Source of the DNA: Candidatus Similichlamydia laticola
Lineage (GTDB): Bacteria; Chlamydiota; Chlamydiia; Chlamydiales; Parilichlamydiaceae
DNA: 55,921 bases
Assembly: GCF_003339615.1 (NCBI RefSeq)
Contig: NZ_QQBG01000011.1
Coordinates: 1 to 55,921, forward strand
Reading direction: 5' to 3'
The notes under the pieces were generated by a model. It saw only the letters and a program-made list of their open reading frames with translations, was not told the DNA's origin and did not search any database. Below, piece by piece: positions 35,745 through 45,517 of this stretch; position 1 is the stretch's first letter, and each line of letters opens with the position of its first letter. A program made the position numbers and the translations under genes.

Positions 35745-36008
35745 GTGGCAAAAGTGAGATTTGAAACAGCTAATATAGAAGTCGAAGTGGAAGACCATTC
35801 CAGTTTAAAAAGTGTTTGTGAGCAGCACGGAGTTTTATTTGGGTGTCGGTCAGGAGGTTGTGGTACTTGTATCGTTAAGATCCTGTCTGGACACGAAAAT
35901 TTAAACGCCCCAACAGAAGAGGAATTGGACTTTTTTGGAGAAGACCCTAACAGTGAACGTTTGGCTTGTCAGTTGAGTATTACTAAAGGATTCGTAACAA
36001 TCGCTTAG
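35745..36008 (+). CDS. 2Fe-2S ferredoxin
   Basis: An 87-residue plant-type ferredoxin with the cluster-binding pattern GCRSGGCGTCIVKILSG and a later cysteine in ERLACQLSI, four cysteines in all. It probably donates single electrons; the partner is not evident from the context. GGAG lies 9 bases upstream of the GTG at 35745; an in-frame GTG at 35730 is the alternative. It ends exactly where the convergent helicase gene ends. Confidence 0.9.
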   Translation: MAKVRFETANIEVEVEDHSSLKSVCEQHGVLFGCRSGGCGTCIVKILSGHENLNAPTEEELDFFGEDPNSERLACQLSITKGFVTIA

Positions 36009-38027
36009 TTACAAGGGGCCTGAATAACGAAGTGGGGCGTCCCAAAAGGTTGGACGCAATAGTTTTTTAGGAATCTCGTAAAGAAAGGGAGAAGGTTCGC
36101 ATGTGATTTTACTGGAGCCTCTTTTTCTGCTTGTTGCCATGCTGAGGCAGATGTAGCGCATAGCTCGTGTCAAAGCAACATAAAAAAGACGTCTTTCTTC
36201 CTCTAAACGTCCCTCATTGACTCCACGTTGGTGAGGAACGACTTTGTCTTCGAGGCCTACTAGAAAACAGATTGGAAATTCTAGCCCTTTGCTGGCGTGG
36301 AAAGTGGAAAGTGTGACAACATCACCCCGGTTCCGGGTAAGGTGTTTCCCTGAGTCATCTAGGGAGACCTTTGTGATAAAGTCTAGACATGTTTTGGGGA
36401 GCGAACGCCCCTCAGACTTCTGACTGAACAGTTCCGCAGTATGAATAAAGTGCCGAACGATCTCCTCTTTTTTATTACATGCTGCGTCACTTTTAATCGA
36501 CTCTTTGATCTTACCAATGTAGTCTGTCCTTTCAACTAGCCAATTCAGGACCTGATGGAGGGGCTCATTTAAAATACGCTGACTACCTTCTTCAATGAGC
36601 CGGACAAAGCAATCGATACCTCGGCGTTCTTCCTCTGACAAACCTTCCCATATGCCAGAAGGATGACCTTCACAAAACAAGTCGAATAAATCGTGACCTT
36701 CTTTCCTTTGTATTGAGGTGATTGCATCTAAGACATGCTCTGAAATGCCACGAGCAGGTTTATTAATGGCTCTCAGAAGGGATCCGTGATCTTTACGATT
36801 TAGAAAAAGGGAGAGGTAAGCACAAAGATCGTACTCCTCTACAGCTTCGTATGATTGATCCCCTCCGAAAACCTGAAAAGGGATACCTCTTCTGCACCCT
36901 TTATGCAAATCAAGATGGTTGGGTTCCCAAACGGCCCGAGATAGGGCAATTTCAAAAGATTTAGCTAATGCATTCGACCGAAAAAGAATAGCAAAATCCT
37001 TCCACTGTAAATTCCATGTTTCTCGCATGGCAATAAGGCGCCTCACAACAGCCTCGGCTTCTTCTTCTCCGGATGGTGCATGAAAGACTTCTAGAGGTTG
37101 CCCAGGGCCTTGCATTGATTTAAGCTCTTTACCATGCCTTTGCTCATTACAAGCAATTACGGCATTAGCAGCAAGGAGGATAGGTTCTTTGGATCTGTAG
37201 TTTTGTTCTAGCTTAATAACACGGTCGGCTGGAAAACATAAAATATTTTTTATAGAAGCCCCTCGCCATTCGTAAATAGCCTGGTCATCGTCTCCCACAA
37301 TACAAATATGAGTCTCTCCGCTTCCTAGAGAAAGAACAAGATGATTTTGAAGGACATTAGTATCTTGAAACTCATCGATTAAGACATGTGCAAAACGATT
37401 TTGTTCATTTCTCAAGCATTCGGGATGTTTTTTCCAAAGAAGAAGGGTGAGCTCAATTAGGCCATCAAAATCTGTTATATTGTAAACTCTCATGGCTTGA
37501 TGAAGCCTTTGAAAAACAGCTTGAGCTTCTTCAGAAACGCCTATCAGTTCCCATTTTTCCACATCAAGGTTTCCCATACTCCTAGCTTGAATCACCTCGT
37601 AGGCAAGGGAAGAGGATTGTTCTTGAGAAAGCTGTTCTTCTTGACCAAAGTCCCTAGCTAATCTTTGAACGAGTTGAAAAGTAGTGTATTCCGTTGAAAC
37701 AGAGAAGTCTTGGGTATAACCTAAATGATGAATATCTCGTCTTAAGACAGAAAGGCAATAACTGTGGTAGGTCGAGACAGAAAGATGATACGCCTCCTGG
37801 GGACTTGTCATCATACTCAGGCGACGACGCATTTGATCTGCTGCTTTACTTGTAAAGCTAACAGCCAAAATTTTTTCCGGAGGAACACCAGAAGAGAGAA
37901 GTTGTAAGATTCGAGCAAGAAGAACACGAGTCTTCCCAGAACCAGCTCCAGCTATGATAAGCAATTTGCGATCGAGAGAGGAGACAGCTTGCACCTGTTC
38001 TGGATTTAAATCAGGAAAAGTGACCAC
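36009..38027 (-). CDS. UvrD/Rep-family superfamily 1 DNA helicase
   Basis: A 672-residue 3'-5' helicase. Motifs in order: NPEQVQAV, Walker A AGAGSGKTR, SFTSKAADQMRRRL, the DEAD-like VLIDEFQDTN, GDDDQAIYEWRGA, EQNYRSKEPIL, TFHASKGLEFP and VALTRAMRYI. The length is closer to Rep than UvrD. It serves repair and fork restart; nucleotide excision repair also needs UvrC (40354). It starts 7 bases after serS on the same strand. Confidence 0.92.
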   Translation of the reverse strand: MVTFPDLNPEQVQAVSSLDRKLLIIAGAGSGKTRVLLARILQLLSSGVPPEKILAVSFTSKAADQMRRRLSMMTSPQEAYHLSVSTYHSYCLSVLRRDIHHLGYTQDFSVSTEYTTFQLVQRLARDFGQEEQLSQEQSSSLAYEVIQARSMGNLDVEKWELIGVSEEAQAVFQRLHQAMRVYNITDFDGLIELTLLLWKKHPECLRNEQNRFAHVLIDEFQDTNVLQNHLVLSLGSGETHICIVGDDDQAIYEWRGASIKNILCFPADRVIKLEQNYRSKEPILLAANAVIACNEQRHGKELKSMQGPGQPLEVFHAPSGEEEAEAVVRRLIAMRETWNLQWKDFAILFRSNALAKSFEIALSRAVWEPNHLDLHKGCRRGIPFQVFGGDQSYEAVEEYDLCAYLSLFLNRKDHGSLLRAINKPARGISEHVLDAITSIQRKEGHDLFDLFCEGHPSGIWEGLSEEERRGIDCFVRLIEEGSQRILNEPLHQVLNWLVERTDYIGKIKESIKSDAACNKKEEIVRHFIHTAELFSQKSEGRSLPKTCLDFITKVSLDDSGKHLTRNRGDVVTLSTFHASKGLEFPICFLVGLEDKVVPHQRGVNEGRLEEERRLFYVALTRAMRYICLSMATSRKRGSSKITCEPSPFLYEIPKKLLRPTFWDAPLRYSGPL

Positions 38028-38034
38028 AGCAACC

Positions 38035-39291
38035 CTAGCGAGGTCGAATTTCTGAGAAACCTAGCCAAGGAACAAGGGCTTCGGGGAGACGAACAGAGCC
38101 ATCTTCTCTCTGTCCATTTTCTAATAGGGCCAAAAGAATTCTTGGTACGGCTAATGCCGTTCCATTCAAAGTGTGGGCATACTCCCTTGACCCCTTTATT
38201 CGGATATTTAATCGTCTAGCTTGGAAATCTGTGCAATTAGATGCACTGGAAATTTCTCCGTAGCTTCCGTTCTCACCACGGAAAGGCATCCATGCTTCCA
38301 GATCAATCTTCCTGTAGGCGGGGGCTCCGAGATCTCCAGCTGCTATGTCACAAACCCTGTAAGGCAACTCCAATGCTTGTAAGATCCCTTCTTGATAAGA
38401 AACAAGCTCTTCCAACATATCTTCACTTGCATTGGGAGTTGTTACTGCAAACATCTCTAGCTTTGTAAATTGTCTGAGTCTGTATAGCCCCTTTGATACA
38501 CGGCCGTAAGAACCTGCCTCTGTCCGAAAACAGTGTGATAGGGAGAGAAACCTTTGCGGAAGATCTTCTGCATTCAGGACAGAGCCACTCAAAAAACCCG
38601 CAACGGTGACTTCAGAAGTACCGATTAAGCACAGATCACTATTTGCAATCTTGTAAATTTGAGAGGATTCCCCTCTTGGATTGAAACCAGTTCCCTCTAC
38701 GATTTCTTCACGAGCCAGATCTGGTGTCTCCAAAAGAGAAAATTTGTTCTTCTTGAAAAGAAAATCAATGACAAATTGGATCAAGGCCAAACTAATTCTG
38801 ACAGCTTCATTTTTGAAAAAGCAAAACTTAGCACCCACGACACGGCTTGCTGATGCAAAATCAACCAAGTCGAAACGAGAAACAAGATCAGAATGCTCCA
38901 AGGCCATTTGAGGAAGGGTAGACCGCTCTCCCCAAGTTCTCAACACACGCGCATCATCCTCCCCTCCTTGAGGTACGTCAGGGTGAGACAGATTAGGCAC
39001 TTCCAAAAGAATGGAGCGAAACTGGGTATCTAACTCTTCAAAAATGGCCTCAAGACGCTCTTTTTCTTTTTTTAATCGTCGCATTTCCTTAAGAGCTTCT
39101 TCAGGCAGGTTCCCTTTGTGTTGGTTAGCCAAGGCGTTTTGGGTCTGTCTTACATGTTCTAGATCTTGGAGACTCACTCTGCGTTCAGCATAGAGACCCA
39201 AAAAAAACTCTGAGTCGAAGGGTACAGACCTGCGAGCACAGTTCTGCTCTACCAAAGCAATATTTTCCGCAATAAACTTGGGATCTAACAT
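38035..39291 (-). CDS. serS: Seryl-tRNA synthetase
   Basis: A 418-residue class II synthetase. The N-terminal coiled-coil arm (about residues 35-100) binds the long variable arm of tRNA-Ser; motif 2 is SLSHCFRTEAGSYG, and motif 3 is NGTALAVPRILLALLENGQ, with YGEISSASNCTDFQARRLNI before it. Its ATG overlaps the rnpA stop by 7 bases. Confidence 0.95.
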   Translation of the reverse strand: MLDPKFIAENIALVEQNCARRSVPFDSEFFLGLYAERRVSLQDLEHVRQTQNALANQHKGNLPEEALKEMRRLKKEKERLEAIFEELDTQFRSILLEVPNLSHPDVPQGGEDDARVLRTWGERSTLPQMALEHSDLVSRFDLVDFASASRVVGAKFCFFKNEAVRISLALIQFVIDFLFKKNKFSLLETPDLAREEIVEGTGFNPRGESSQIYKIANSDLCLIGTSEVTVAGFLSGSVLNAEDLPQRFLSLSHCFRTEAGSYGRVSKGLYRLRQFTKLEMFAVTTPNASEDMLEELVSYQEGILQALELPYRVCDIAAGDLGAPAYRKIDLEAWMPFRGENGSYGEISSASNCTDFQARRLNIRIKGSREYAHTLNGTALAVPRILLALLENGQREDGSVRLPEALVPWLGFSEIRPR

Positions 39292-39641
39292 GCGCCATTC
39301 CCTTTCGATTTGTTCAGAAGAAACCTCAGAAAATGTTCAAAATCATTTTCTAGATCGCAGTAAGTAAGCGGACTCTGTCGCACTTTTGGAGTGACAGAAA
39401 GAGAAAGAGGAGAGGGAAAGCGGTGCTGATACAACCGAAACAGTTCACGGATACGCCTTTTGCACTGATTCCTTTTTACGGCATCCCCGTACTTCTTGCT
39501 TACTGTGATCCCAAGGCGCAAACAGCTCCCCGGGACGAAAGAAAAACACAAGGCCTCCCCATGGAACCTCCTTCCAAACCGACCTATCTTGAGAAAAACC
39601 CGCCTTTTCAGGATCCTCATCGATTTGGAGAACAGGAACAT
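39285..39641 (-). CDS. rnpA: Ribonuclease P protein component
   Basis: A 118-residue basic protein that helps RNase P RNA process tRNA 5' ends. The RNR signature is VKRNQCKRRIRELFR, preceded by LGITVSKKYGDA. It starts directly after the rpmH stop, the usual rpmH-rnpA pairing. I did not find the RNase P RNA gene in the window. Confidence 0.92.
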   Translation of the reverse strand: MFLFSKSMRILKRRVFLKIGRFGRRFHGEALCFSFVPGSCLRLGITVSKKYGDAVKRNQCKRRIRELFRLYQHRFPSPLSLSVTPKVRQSPLTYCDLENDFEHFLRFLLNKSKGNGAC

Positions 39642-39779
39642 CTAGGCAGAAAGCCTAACGCGACCAGCGGCTCTCCTTCTGGCCAAAATACGACGGCCGG
39701 CCCTTGTGGACATCCTCTTCCTGAAACCAAAAGTCCTTTGTCTCTTAATTTTGCTTGGTTGATACGTGCGCTTAACCAC
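39642..39779 (-). CDS. rpmH: 50S ribosomal protein L34
   Basis: A 45-residue, strongly basic protein: the [20 protein letters not shown] stretch is followed by [20 protein letters not shown], the near-universal L34 sequence. The start is a GTG at 39779. The stop codon adjoins the rnpA ATG. Confidence 0.95.
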   Translation of the reverse strand: MVKRTYQPSKIKRQRTFGFRKRMSTRAGRRILARRRAAGRVRLSA

Positions 39780-39788
39780 ATTGTCCCC

Positions 39789-40094
39789 CTACCAGCTTGC
39801 TTTGATCATTCCTGGAATAAATCCACCACTGGCCAATTCTCTGAGACAAATTCTAGATACCTGAAACCTTCTCAAGAAACCACGAGAACGGCCCGTCAGC
39901 TTACAACGATTTCTCAGACGAACAGGAGAAGAATCTCTTGGGAGTCTGTTCAACTCTTCTCGAGCCCTCTCCTTCTCTTCCTCAGACGTCTTGAAGGACT
40001 TTACTGTCTTTAGCAAAGCTGTTCTCTTTTCTCTGTACTTTGCAACACAGCGTTCACGGCGCTTCTGCTTTTCAATCATTGCTTTACGAGCCAT
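39789..40094 (-). CDS. rpsN: 30S ribosomal protein S14
   Basis: A 101-residue zinc-free S14: it begins [20 protein letters not shown], has [19 protein letters not shown], and ends [22 protein letters not shown] inside the last codons of rpmJ is its likely ribosome binding site. The L36-S14 order near uvrC matches Chlamydia as I recall. Confidence 0.96.
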   Translation of the reverse strand: MARKAMIEKQKRRERCVAKYREKRTALLKTVKSFKTSEEEKERAREELNRLPRDSSPVRLRNRCKLTGRSRGFLRRFQVSRICLRELASGGFIPGMIKASW

Positions 40095-40100
40095 GTCTTC

Positions 40101-40280
40101 TTATTCCTCATTCTTCTTAGCAAGCTCTCTTCTCAATCCTATTGAAGACCTCCTCGAAGGACCACGTTGCCTCTGCTTGCGGTTCGGATCTTTTTTGTTA
40201 ACGACATAGAGCCGACCTCTTCGCCTCACAATTTTATCCCCCTTCGAGAAGTCTGCCTTAACGGAAGCTCGAACCTTCAT
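40101..40280 (-). CDS. rpmJ: 50S ribosomal protein L36 with C-terminal extension
   Basis: A 59-residue protein. The core begins [10 protein letters not shown], has [20 protein letters not shown], then [15 protein letters not shown], as in zinc-free L36. Chlamydial L36 is about 45 residues, so about 14 residues ([13 protein letters not shown]) are extra. The ATG at 40280 has GGTGGG upstream. The spacer to uvrC (40302-40353) holds no gene. Confidence 0.9.
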   Translation of the reverse strand: MKVRASVKADFSKGDKIVRRRGRLYVVNKKDPNRKQRQRGPSRRSSIGLRRELAKKNEE

Positions 40281-40353
40281 AATTCCCACCAAAACGTTCA
40301 CACCATCCCCTGAAACAAGGAGTAGACATGCTACAACAGGATAAAGAATCCTT

Positions 40354-42213
40354 TCAATCGTCTTCGTAAAACTCTCGATCTGTGCAGTATTCCAGTAGGA
40401 ATGACCTCGTTACGGAGGGTAATTTGACACTTTCCGTCCCCTGTTTTAAGGCTTCACTGAACTGCTTTAGGCTATCGTATTGAGAAAGAATAGCGGTTTT
40501 AAGCTTTGGGCCGATTCCTGGAACCGTATCCAGGACACTTAGTGCTTGATATTTGCCTCTCTGCTTCCTCTGAAAAGATAAAGCGACATGATGTGCTTCG
40601 TCGCGCACCTTTTGCAGGAAAAGCGTAATTGGAGACATGGGATCCAAATACTGAAACCTTTTTGGACTAGGTCCCCAGATCTTTTCTCGAACTAAGCCTT
40701 TGGTATGCTTCCCTTGATCCTTGCTAAGAGCTAAGAGAGGAATATCAGAATATCCCAAACTTACTAAACAAGAGTAGGCTGTTTGCCAATGTGTTTTGCC
40801 ACCATCGAGGAGAAGCAAATCTGGTAAATTTCTTTTCTGAGAGTAGCGTTTTAGGATCAACAACTTTAGCAAGTCCAAATCGTTACCTCGAGTGCAACCC
40901 CAGCTATACCTCCTATATTTCTGTCTATTAAAGTGTCCCTCTTCACACACGATTACAGAGGAAACAGAGTGATGTCCTTGAAGATGGGAATGATCAACGC
41001 ACTCTATCTTGTTGGGTAAGCGATTCAGGGAAAAGAAGGACTGGATCTCTTCCATGTCAACAGTTGGGGCTAAGCCCGTAACAGTTTGCAATTTAGACCA
41101 AGAGTTAAGCGCAAGAAGTCGAGCCCAAGAAACAAATGGGTCTGTTTCGGGTAGAAAGATCTTAAAGGGCATACCTAGTTTTTCCGTGAGGCACTCTCTC
41201 AATGCGTCAAGTCGAGTGCCTTGTTCTAGACAAAGAATAACTTTCCCGATCATTGAATGCCGGGCAAGATCCATATAGTACTGGAAAACCCACGTCTGTA
41301 AAATGTCCTCGTTACTGCCTAAAATGTTTTTAAGTTCGAAATGATCCATGTGCATCAATCGACCTCCTCGGTACTCTGCTCGTGTGATCAAAAGGCAGGT
41401 CCCTTGTCGAATAATTCCAAAAAGGTCAGCTGATTCTTCACTAGGTGAGTCTACAGCCCCATCGGAGGGAGAGTTCCAGTTTTGAATCTTTTCATGTAGG
41501 TCTCTTAAATATGCAGCATGTTCAAATTCAAGTTGATTGGCAGCTTGTTCCATTTTCTTTTCTAAATAAGTCAGCACATTTTGAATTTTTCCATTTAGAA
41601 AGTTAATAATAGCTTGAACATGAACAGCGTATTGCTCTTTCGAGCATGAACCGATGCATGGAGCAGGACAACATTTAACTTGGTAGTAGAGACAAGGGGT
41701 TTTTCTTTGAGAAAGTTCTTGATCGGAGCATCGGCGCAGCGGAAAGACTCTATGCAAAAGATCGAGAATCTCTCTAGCGCTTCTTGAGTCAGAATAGGGT
41801 CCCCAAATGAGGGCTGTCTCTTCTATTTGGTTTTTAGACCTTACTAGGCGTAACTTAGGCCAAGTTTCTTTTGGATCGAAATGGAAAAAGTAGAAGGAGC
41901 TGTCATCCTTTAAGCAGGCGTTATACTTAGGACGATGTTCTTGAATAAAGCGTCGTTCTAAAAGAAGCGCTTCTTTTTCGGATGAGACAACAATAAAATC
42001 AATTGTTTTGATTTCCGATAGCAGATGAGGAATCATATCGCGATCGTCTCGCCCAAGAATGAAATATTGAGAGATTCTTTTTCGAAGATCAATAGCTTTC
42101 CCGATGTAAAGCGTACGGTTGCGGTTTCCTTTCATCAGGTAAACACCTGGAGCCTTTGGAATAGCTTCAAGGTTGATCGAAAAGGATGTCATAGTCAAAG
42201 TATCATTTGTCAT
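40354..42213 (-). CDS. uvrC: Excinuclease ABC subunit C
   Basis: A 619-residue nuclease that makes both cuts in nucleotide excision repair. It has the GIY-YIG domain ([20 protein letters not shown]), a UVR helix hairpin ([18 protein letters not shown]), an RNase H-like endonuclease ([19 protein letters not shown]) and C-terminal HhH motifs ([16 protein letters not shown]). Start choices are ATG at 42213 or 42189 ([20 protein letters not shown]); neither has a ribosome binding site. The first array gene ends only 26 bases upstream on the same strand, so read-through from the array is possible. Confidence 0.94.
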   Translation of the reverse strand: MTNDTLTMTSFSINLEAIPKAPGVYLMKGNRNRTLYIGKAIDLRKRISQYFILGRDDRDMIPHLLSEIKTIDFIVVSSEKEALLLERRFIQEHRPKYNACLKDDSSFYFFHFDPKETWPKLRLVRSKNQIEETALIWGPYSDSRSAREILDLLHRVFPLRRCSDQELSQRKTPCLYYQVKCCPAPCIGSCSKEQYAVHVQAIINFLNGKIQNVLTYLEKKMEQAANQLEFEHAAYLRDLHEKIQNWNSPSDGAVDSPSEESADLFGIIRQGTCLLITRAEYRGGRLMHMDHFELKNILGSNEDILQTWVFQYYMDLARHSMIGKVILCLEQGTRLDALRECLTEKLGMPFKIFLPETDPFVSWARLLALNSWSKLQTVTGLAPTVDMEEIQSFFSLNRLPNKIECVDHSHLQGHHSVSSVIVCEEGHFNRQKYRRYSWGCTRGNDLDLLKLLILKRYSQKRNLPDLLLLDGGKTHWQTAYSCLVSLGYSDIPLLALSKDQGKHTKGLVREKIWGPSPKRFQYLDPMSPITLFLQKVRDEAHHVALSFQRKQRGKYQALSVLDTVPGIGPKLKTAILSQYDSLKQFSEALKQGTESVKLPSVTRSFLLEYCTDREFYEDD

Positions 42214-42239
42214 TTTTCTAAATGACAAGATAATTAGGG

Positions 42240-44066
42240 TTATTCTGTCAAATTATTTGGCAGTTCTGCCAATTCTATGAGGATTTTAGCTATCTCTTGC
42301 CGGCGTTCTTCTTCAGAAATTTCTCGTTGGAAATAAGGATGATCTAAATTTACTGCACTTATTGCTGTTTCTTTTTTATACTCTGTTAGTATGTCTTTTT
42401 CCCTATTCGGATCGAAGTTTTGGAAGTATGAATGGTCATGTGATATGCACCATTCTCTTGAAGCTTTAGTCATGATACAGCCTGAAAATTGCCTTTGCAA
42501 AGGACTTGGTATTTCTTCTTGCTGTTGGGTTAAGTGAACTGTGTTTTCTATCTTTGTCTTTTTTTTCAAAGGAGCTTTTTCGGTCTTAGACTCTATTTCT
42601 AAACAGCTGATTGGCAAAATCAACACCCTCTTCTCTGTTGTGCCCTTTTGCGAACTCTCTTCTTGGGATTCACAAAGCAGTTTTTTACTTAAAAGATGGG
42701 AAGACTCTTTCTGGATAACGAAGTGTGGTGAAGAAGTTGTTCCTTTTTCTGGTGTCCCCTGCCGTGGGTTCATTTTCACTTCTTGATATGATTCGAGCTG
42801 TTTTTTTTCATGAGCTAAATAAATTATATTTTCCACTCTTGCTTGTAACGAGGTGGTTGGCTCTTTTGTCTGAGACTTTTCTTTTGGAGGAGCCGTTTCT
42901 AACGTATCCAACAGTATAGGTTCAGAATTTGATTTTGTCAGATAGATGCCTTTTAATTCAAAGAGCCCTTTTTGACACAGTATAGCTATACAATCCTCTG
43001 TTTTGGAGACTAATAAAAAGAAAGACATCTTGTGCCAATTGCCTCCATTTGATGGAGAGAGAACTAATCTAGTACAATTGTCTCCAGAGGCGACATATTG
43101 GCTTGAACTCAAGCCATCAAGGAGTGCTCGTTGAAAAAAATAAAGTGTATTATAGGTAACTTTTGGTTTTCTGCTTGTGGGAATGAATCCAATTTCCAAA
43201 AGAGAATCACTTTGAATTAAACATAGTTCTCCCCCTTTGAGTTCGTTATTTAGGCCCAATGAACAGCCATGTGGTAAAATGATAATAAAAGTTTCATGAC
43301 GTCCCATTTCTATTTTTTCTTCTAGAAAAAGCCCATTGGGCTTTTTTCTTTCATCAAAATCTCTTTTCGAAAAAATGGGCAATTTGGACTGAAAAAATTT
43401 CAGGCCTTTCAGGCCAGACATGTGCAACCATTTCGATGCTTTTTCTTCTTTTTGCTTTGGAAGTGAACTTTCTGTTTTAGGACAAAGAATAGGAATAGGC
43501 ACTTCTGGAGGTATGGGCTCTTTACAGCAGAGTAAGGCGTAAGTGTTGTATTTAGAATCAAAGAGTAGTATGAAAAATAGCCCTTCAACAAAAAATTGAG
43601 TTTTGTCACATTTTAGTCTATTCTCAGATGGTAGCTTTAAAAGGGTTTTTTCTTGGGAAGAAGGCCCTGTTCTTTCGATCTCTTTTTCAATGGATTCCAG
43701 CCTATGATGATAAAATCGCATCACGTTATGGGCGTTTTGTACTATTCTGGCTTCCTGTTCTAAAAATGGAATGAATCCGACATATAGGCAGTTCTCACCT
43801 ACAACAATTTTCAACTGGCCGTTCGTCATCAGTCCTGTATCAGGATTGACTTCAACGTTTGTTGGTAAAACAATAAGAAGGCAAGTATGTTTTTTTCTAA
43901 AAGCGTTTCTTTCAGAGTAGGTCTTAGATATCTCGAGAGGTCCAGATGCAGTTCGACGAACACGAGAGGTGAGATGAATAAAATCTTCATAAAAAAGTAG
44001 CTCTAACCCAGAATTTCCTGTTCTTGTACGTGTGCAAAACGGGACAGAGATTATATTTGCAGTCAT
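42240..44066 (-). CDS. Array family copy A (divergent, longest)
   Basis: A 608-residue member of the unrecognised tandem family. Module 1 contains LLIVLPTNVEVNPDTG, LYVGFIPFLEQEA, RFYHHRLESI and YALLCCKEPIP; module 2 contains IIILPHGCSLGLNNELKGGE, EIGFIP, the FQRALLDGL segment (FHRSLLD in others) and CIAILCQKG. A Lys/Glu/Thr-rich tail of about 220 residues follows, with APLKKKTKIEN (basic cluster), HDHSYFQNFD and LDHPYFQRE motifs, and the end helix SEEERRQEIAKILIELAEL. It is the most diverged complete copy, with a tail roughly twice as long. No Sec signal or membrane segment, and no ribosome binding site before the ATG. Confidence 0.85.
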   Translation of the reverse strand: MTANIISVPFCTRTRTGNSGLELLFYEDFIHLTSRVRRTASGPLEISKTYSERNAFRKKHTCLLIVLPTNVEVNPDTGLMTNGQLKIVVGENCLYVGFIPFLEQEARIVQNAHNVMRFYHHRLESIEKEIERTGPSSQEKTLLKLPSENRLKCDKTQFFVEGLFFILLFDSKYNTYALLCCKEPIPPEVPIPILCPKTESSLPKQKEEKASKWLHMSGLKGLKFFQSKLPIFSKRDFDERKKPNGLFLEEKIEMGRHETFIIILPHGCSLGLNNELKGGELCLIQSDSLLEIGFIPTSRKPKVTYNTLYFFQRALLDGLSSSQYVASGDNCTRLVLSPSNGGNWHKMSFFLLVSKTEDCIAILCQKGLFELKGIYLTKSNSEPILLDTLETAPPKEKSQTKEPTTSLQARVENIIYLAHEKKQLESYQEVKMNPRQGTPEKGTTSSPHFVIQKESSHLLSKKLLCESQEESSQKGTTEKRVLILPISCLEIESKTEKAPLKKKTKIENTVHLTQQQEEIPSPLQRQFSGCIMTKASREWCISHDHSYFQNFDPNREKDILTEYKKETAISAVNLDHPYFQREISEEERRQEIAKILIELAELPNNLTE

Positions 44067-44243
44067 GCAAAAATAGCCGATGTTAGAAAGATTCTTCTGG
44101 TGATCATCTAGCTGCCTTTACGGTGAAGAAACTTATCTGCAAGAAGGTCTGGACATATAAAAGAAATAGAAGCAGTACAAATGGCTATTTTTATACATGC
44201 TCTAGAAAGGACACTGTTAATCAGAAAAATATGGAGTTGGAGG

Positions 44244-45517
44244 TTAGTTCGCTAGAGCAAGCAGGCCACTTGCCGCTAATATCCTCCGTTCTTCTTCTGC
44301 TCTTTCAACACCTGATGAGGTAAGCAATCGTTCTAGCTCACTGGGCTGAGTTAAAGGAACCGATCTCCTGTCTTTTAATGCCTCCAAAGCAATTGCATGA
44401 CAGTAATCATCCTTTTGTTTGATCATGGTCCAGCTTAGTTGCTGTTGTGTTCCACCTGTTGCTCTCCTTTCCCTCAAGAAAGGCAAGCTTTCTTCCATTG
44501 CTTGTGCAGAAGTGTTGGGCTCCTCTTCTTTTCGAAGCCTCTTTTCAATAGGCTTATACTCTGATGCACTAAGGTCTTGAAGTTTGTTAACTGACTCTAC
44601 ATTAACTGGTTCGTAATCTCCACTTTTACAAAGAATGGCAACAAAGCCTGCCTTTTCAGAGGCTAAAAGAATGATTGATACTCCAGAAATACGAAAATAG
44701 TTGTCTTTTGTCCTGGATATTTTTGCTTCTTTACCTAAGGAAAGCTTTGAGCATTTATTCGGTGGAATAAAACGATGTGTGACATCTAACTCATCAAGAA
44801 ACGTGCGATGAAAGCTGAGGAGATCTTCTCGAAGGAGAATAGAATTTTTCTCTCCAGGAATAAAAGCCAACTCCAATTGAGGACCTCTAATTAAATACAA
44901 TGTTCCCTCTTTAAGTTTCTGTTGAGGAATAATGGAACAACCATGTGGTAAGACTAAGAGATCATTATCTTTCCAAGGAAAAAGATTTACTTCTGTCTTG
45001 ATATCCAAGTTTTTAGTAAAACTACCTCTAAAAAAAGCTGGTTGAGGTAACTTTTCTTTGAAGGCTTCTGCAGATAGAGAAGGTATTTTTATACGAAAGA
45101 TTCTCTTGTCTTTTAAGCAAAAAAATTCTACTTGTGAAGTTTCTTCGTTTGTTACCTGGTCCAATAACTGTCGTTTTTGAAGTATAGTCATGGGCAAGGT
45201 AGATGAAATGGGCTTTCTGGAACATAATAAACCGAGAGTATTGGATTTATTATTGAGGAGAAGCATCAGGAATAAGCCCTTTAGGCTTTGTTTTCCTAAC
45301 TCTCCTTCCACTCTGACGTATGGTTGCAGTTTAAAAGAGACTTGCCGTTTTCGCATACCCCATTCCTTTTCAGTTCTGTTGATATTGAATCAAACTGATG
45401 ATGATGGAAACTTTTTACTAGTTTGCAACTTTGGATCAAATTGAGCTCTTCTTCAACGTCAGGAACAAATCCGATATATAAGTAAACTCCTTCCTTAACA
45501 AAGCTTAACCTTCCATA
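44244..45517 (-). pseudogene. Array family copy B, 5'-truncated and frameshifted
   Basis: The remnant begins abruptly at 45517, right after the stop of copy C, inside module 1: VYLYIGFVPDVEEELNLIQS then FHHHQFDSISTEL and NGVCENGKSLL in one frame. Near 45335, in a short T-run, the frame shifts and continues as KLQPYVRVEGELGKQSLKGL to the natural end. From there it carries module 2 (LLVLPHGCSIIPQQKLKEG; FHRTFLDELDVTHRFIPP), IEKRLRKEEEPNTSAQAMEE, KDDYCHAIALEAL and EEERRILAASGLLALAN. About the first 85 residues of the family are missing. A 370-residue ORF (44244-45356) remains open and could still be expressed. Confidence 0.75.

Noticed and set aside
39423-40013. 196-codon plus-strand open frame
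   Set aside because: It runs antisense to rnpA, rpmH and rpsN, whose products are certain; its composition is a shadow of the basic codons on the other strand.
45320-45350. Programmed frameshift in copy B
   Set aside because: No convincing slippery heptamer with a following structure, and the copy also lacks its N-terminus, so simple decay explains it better.
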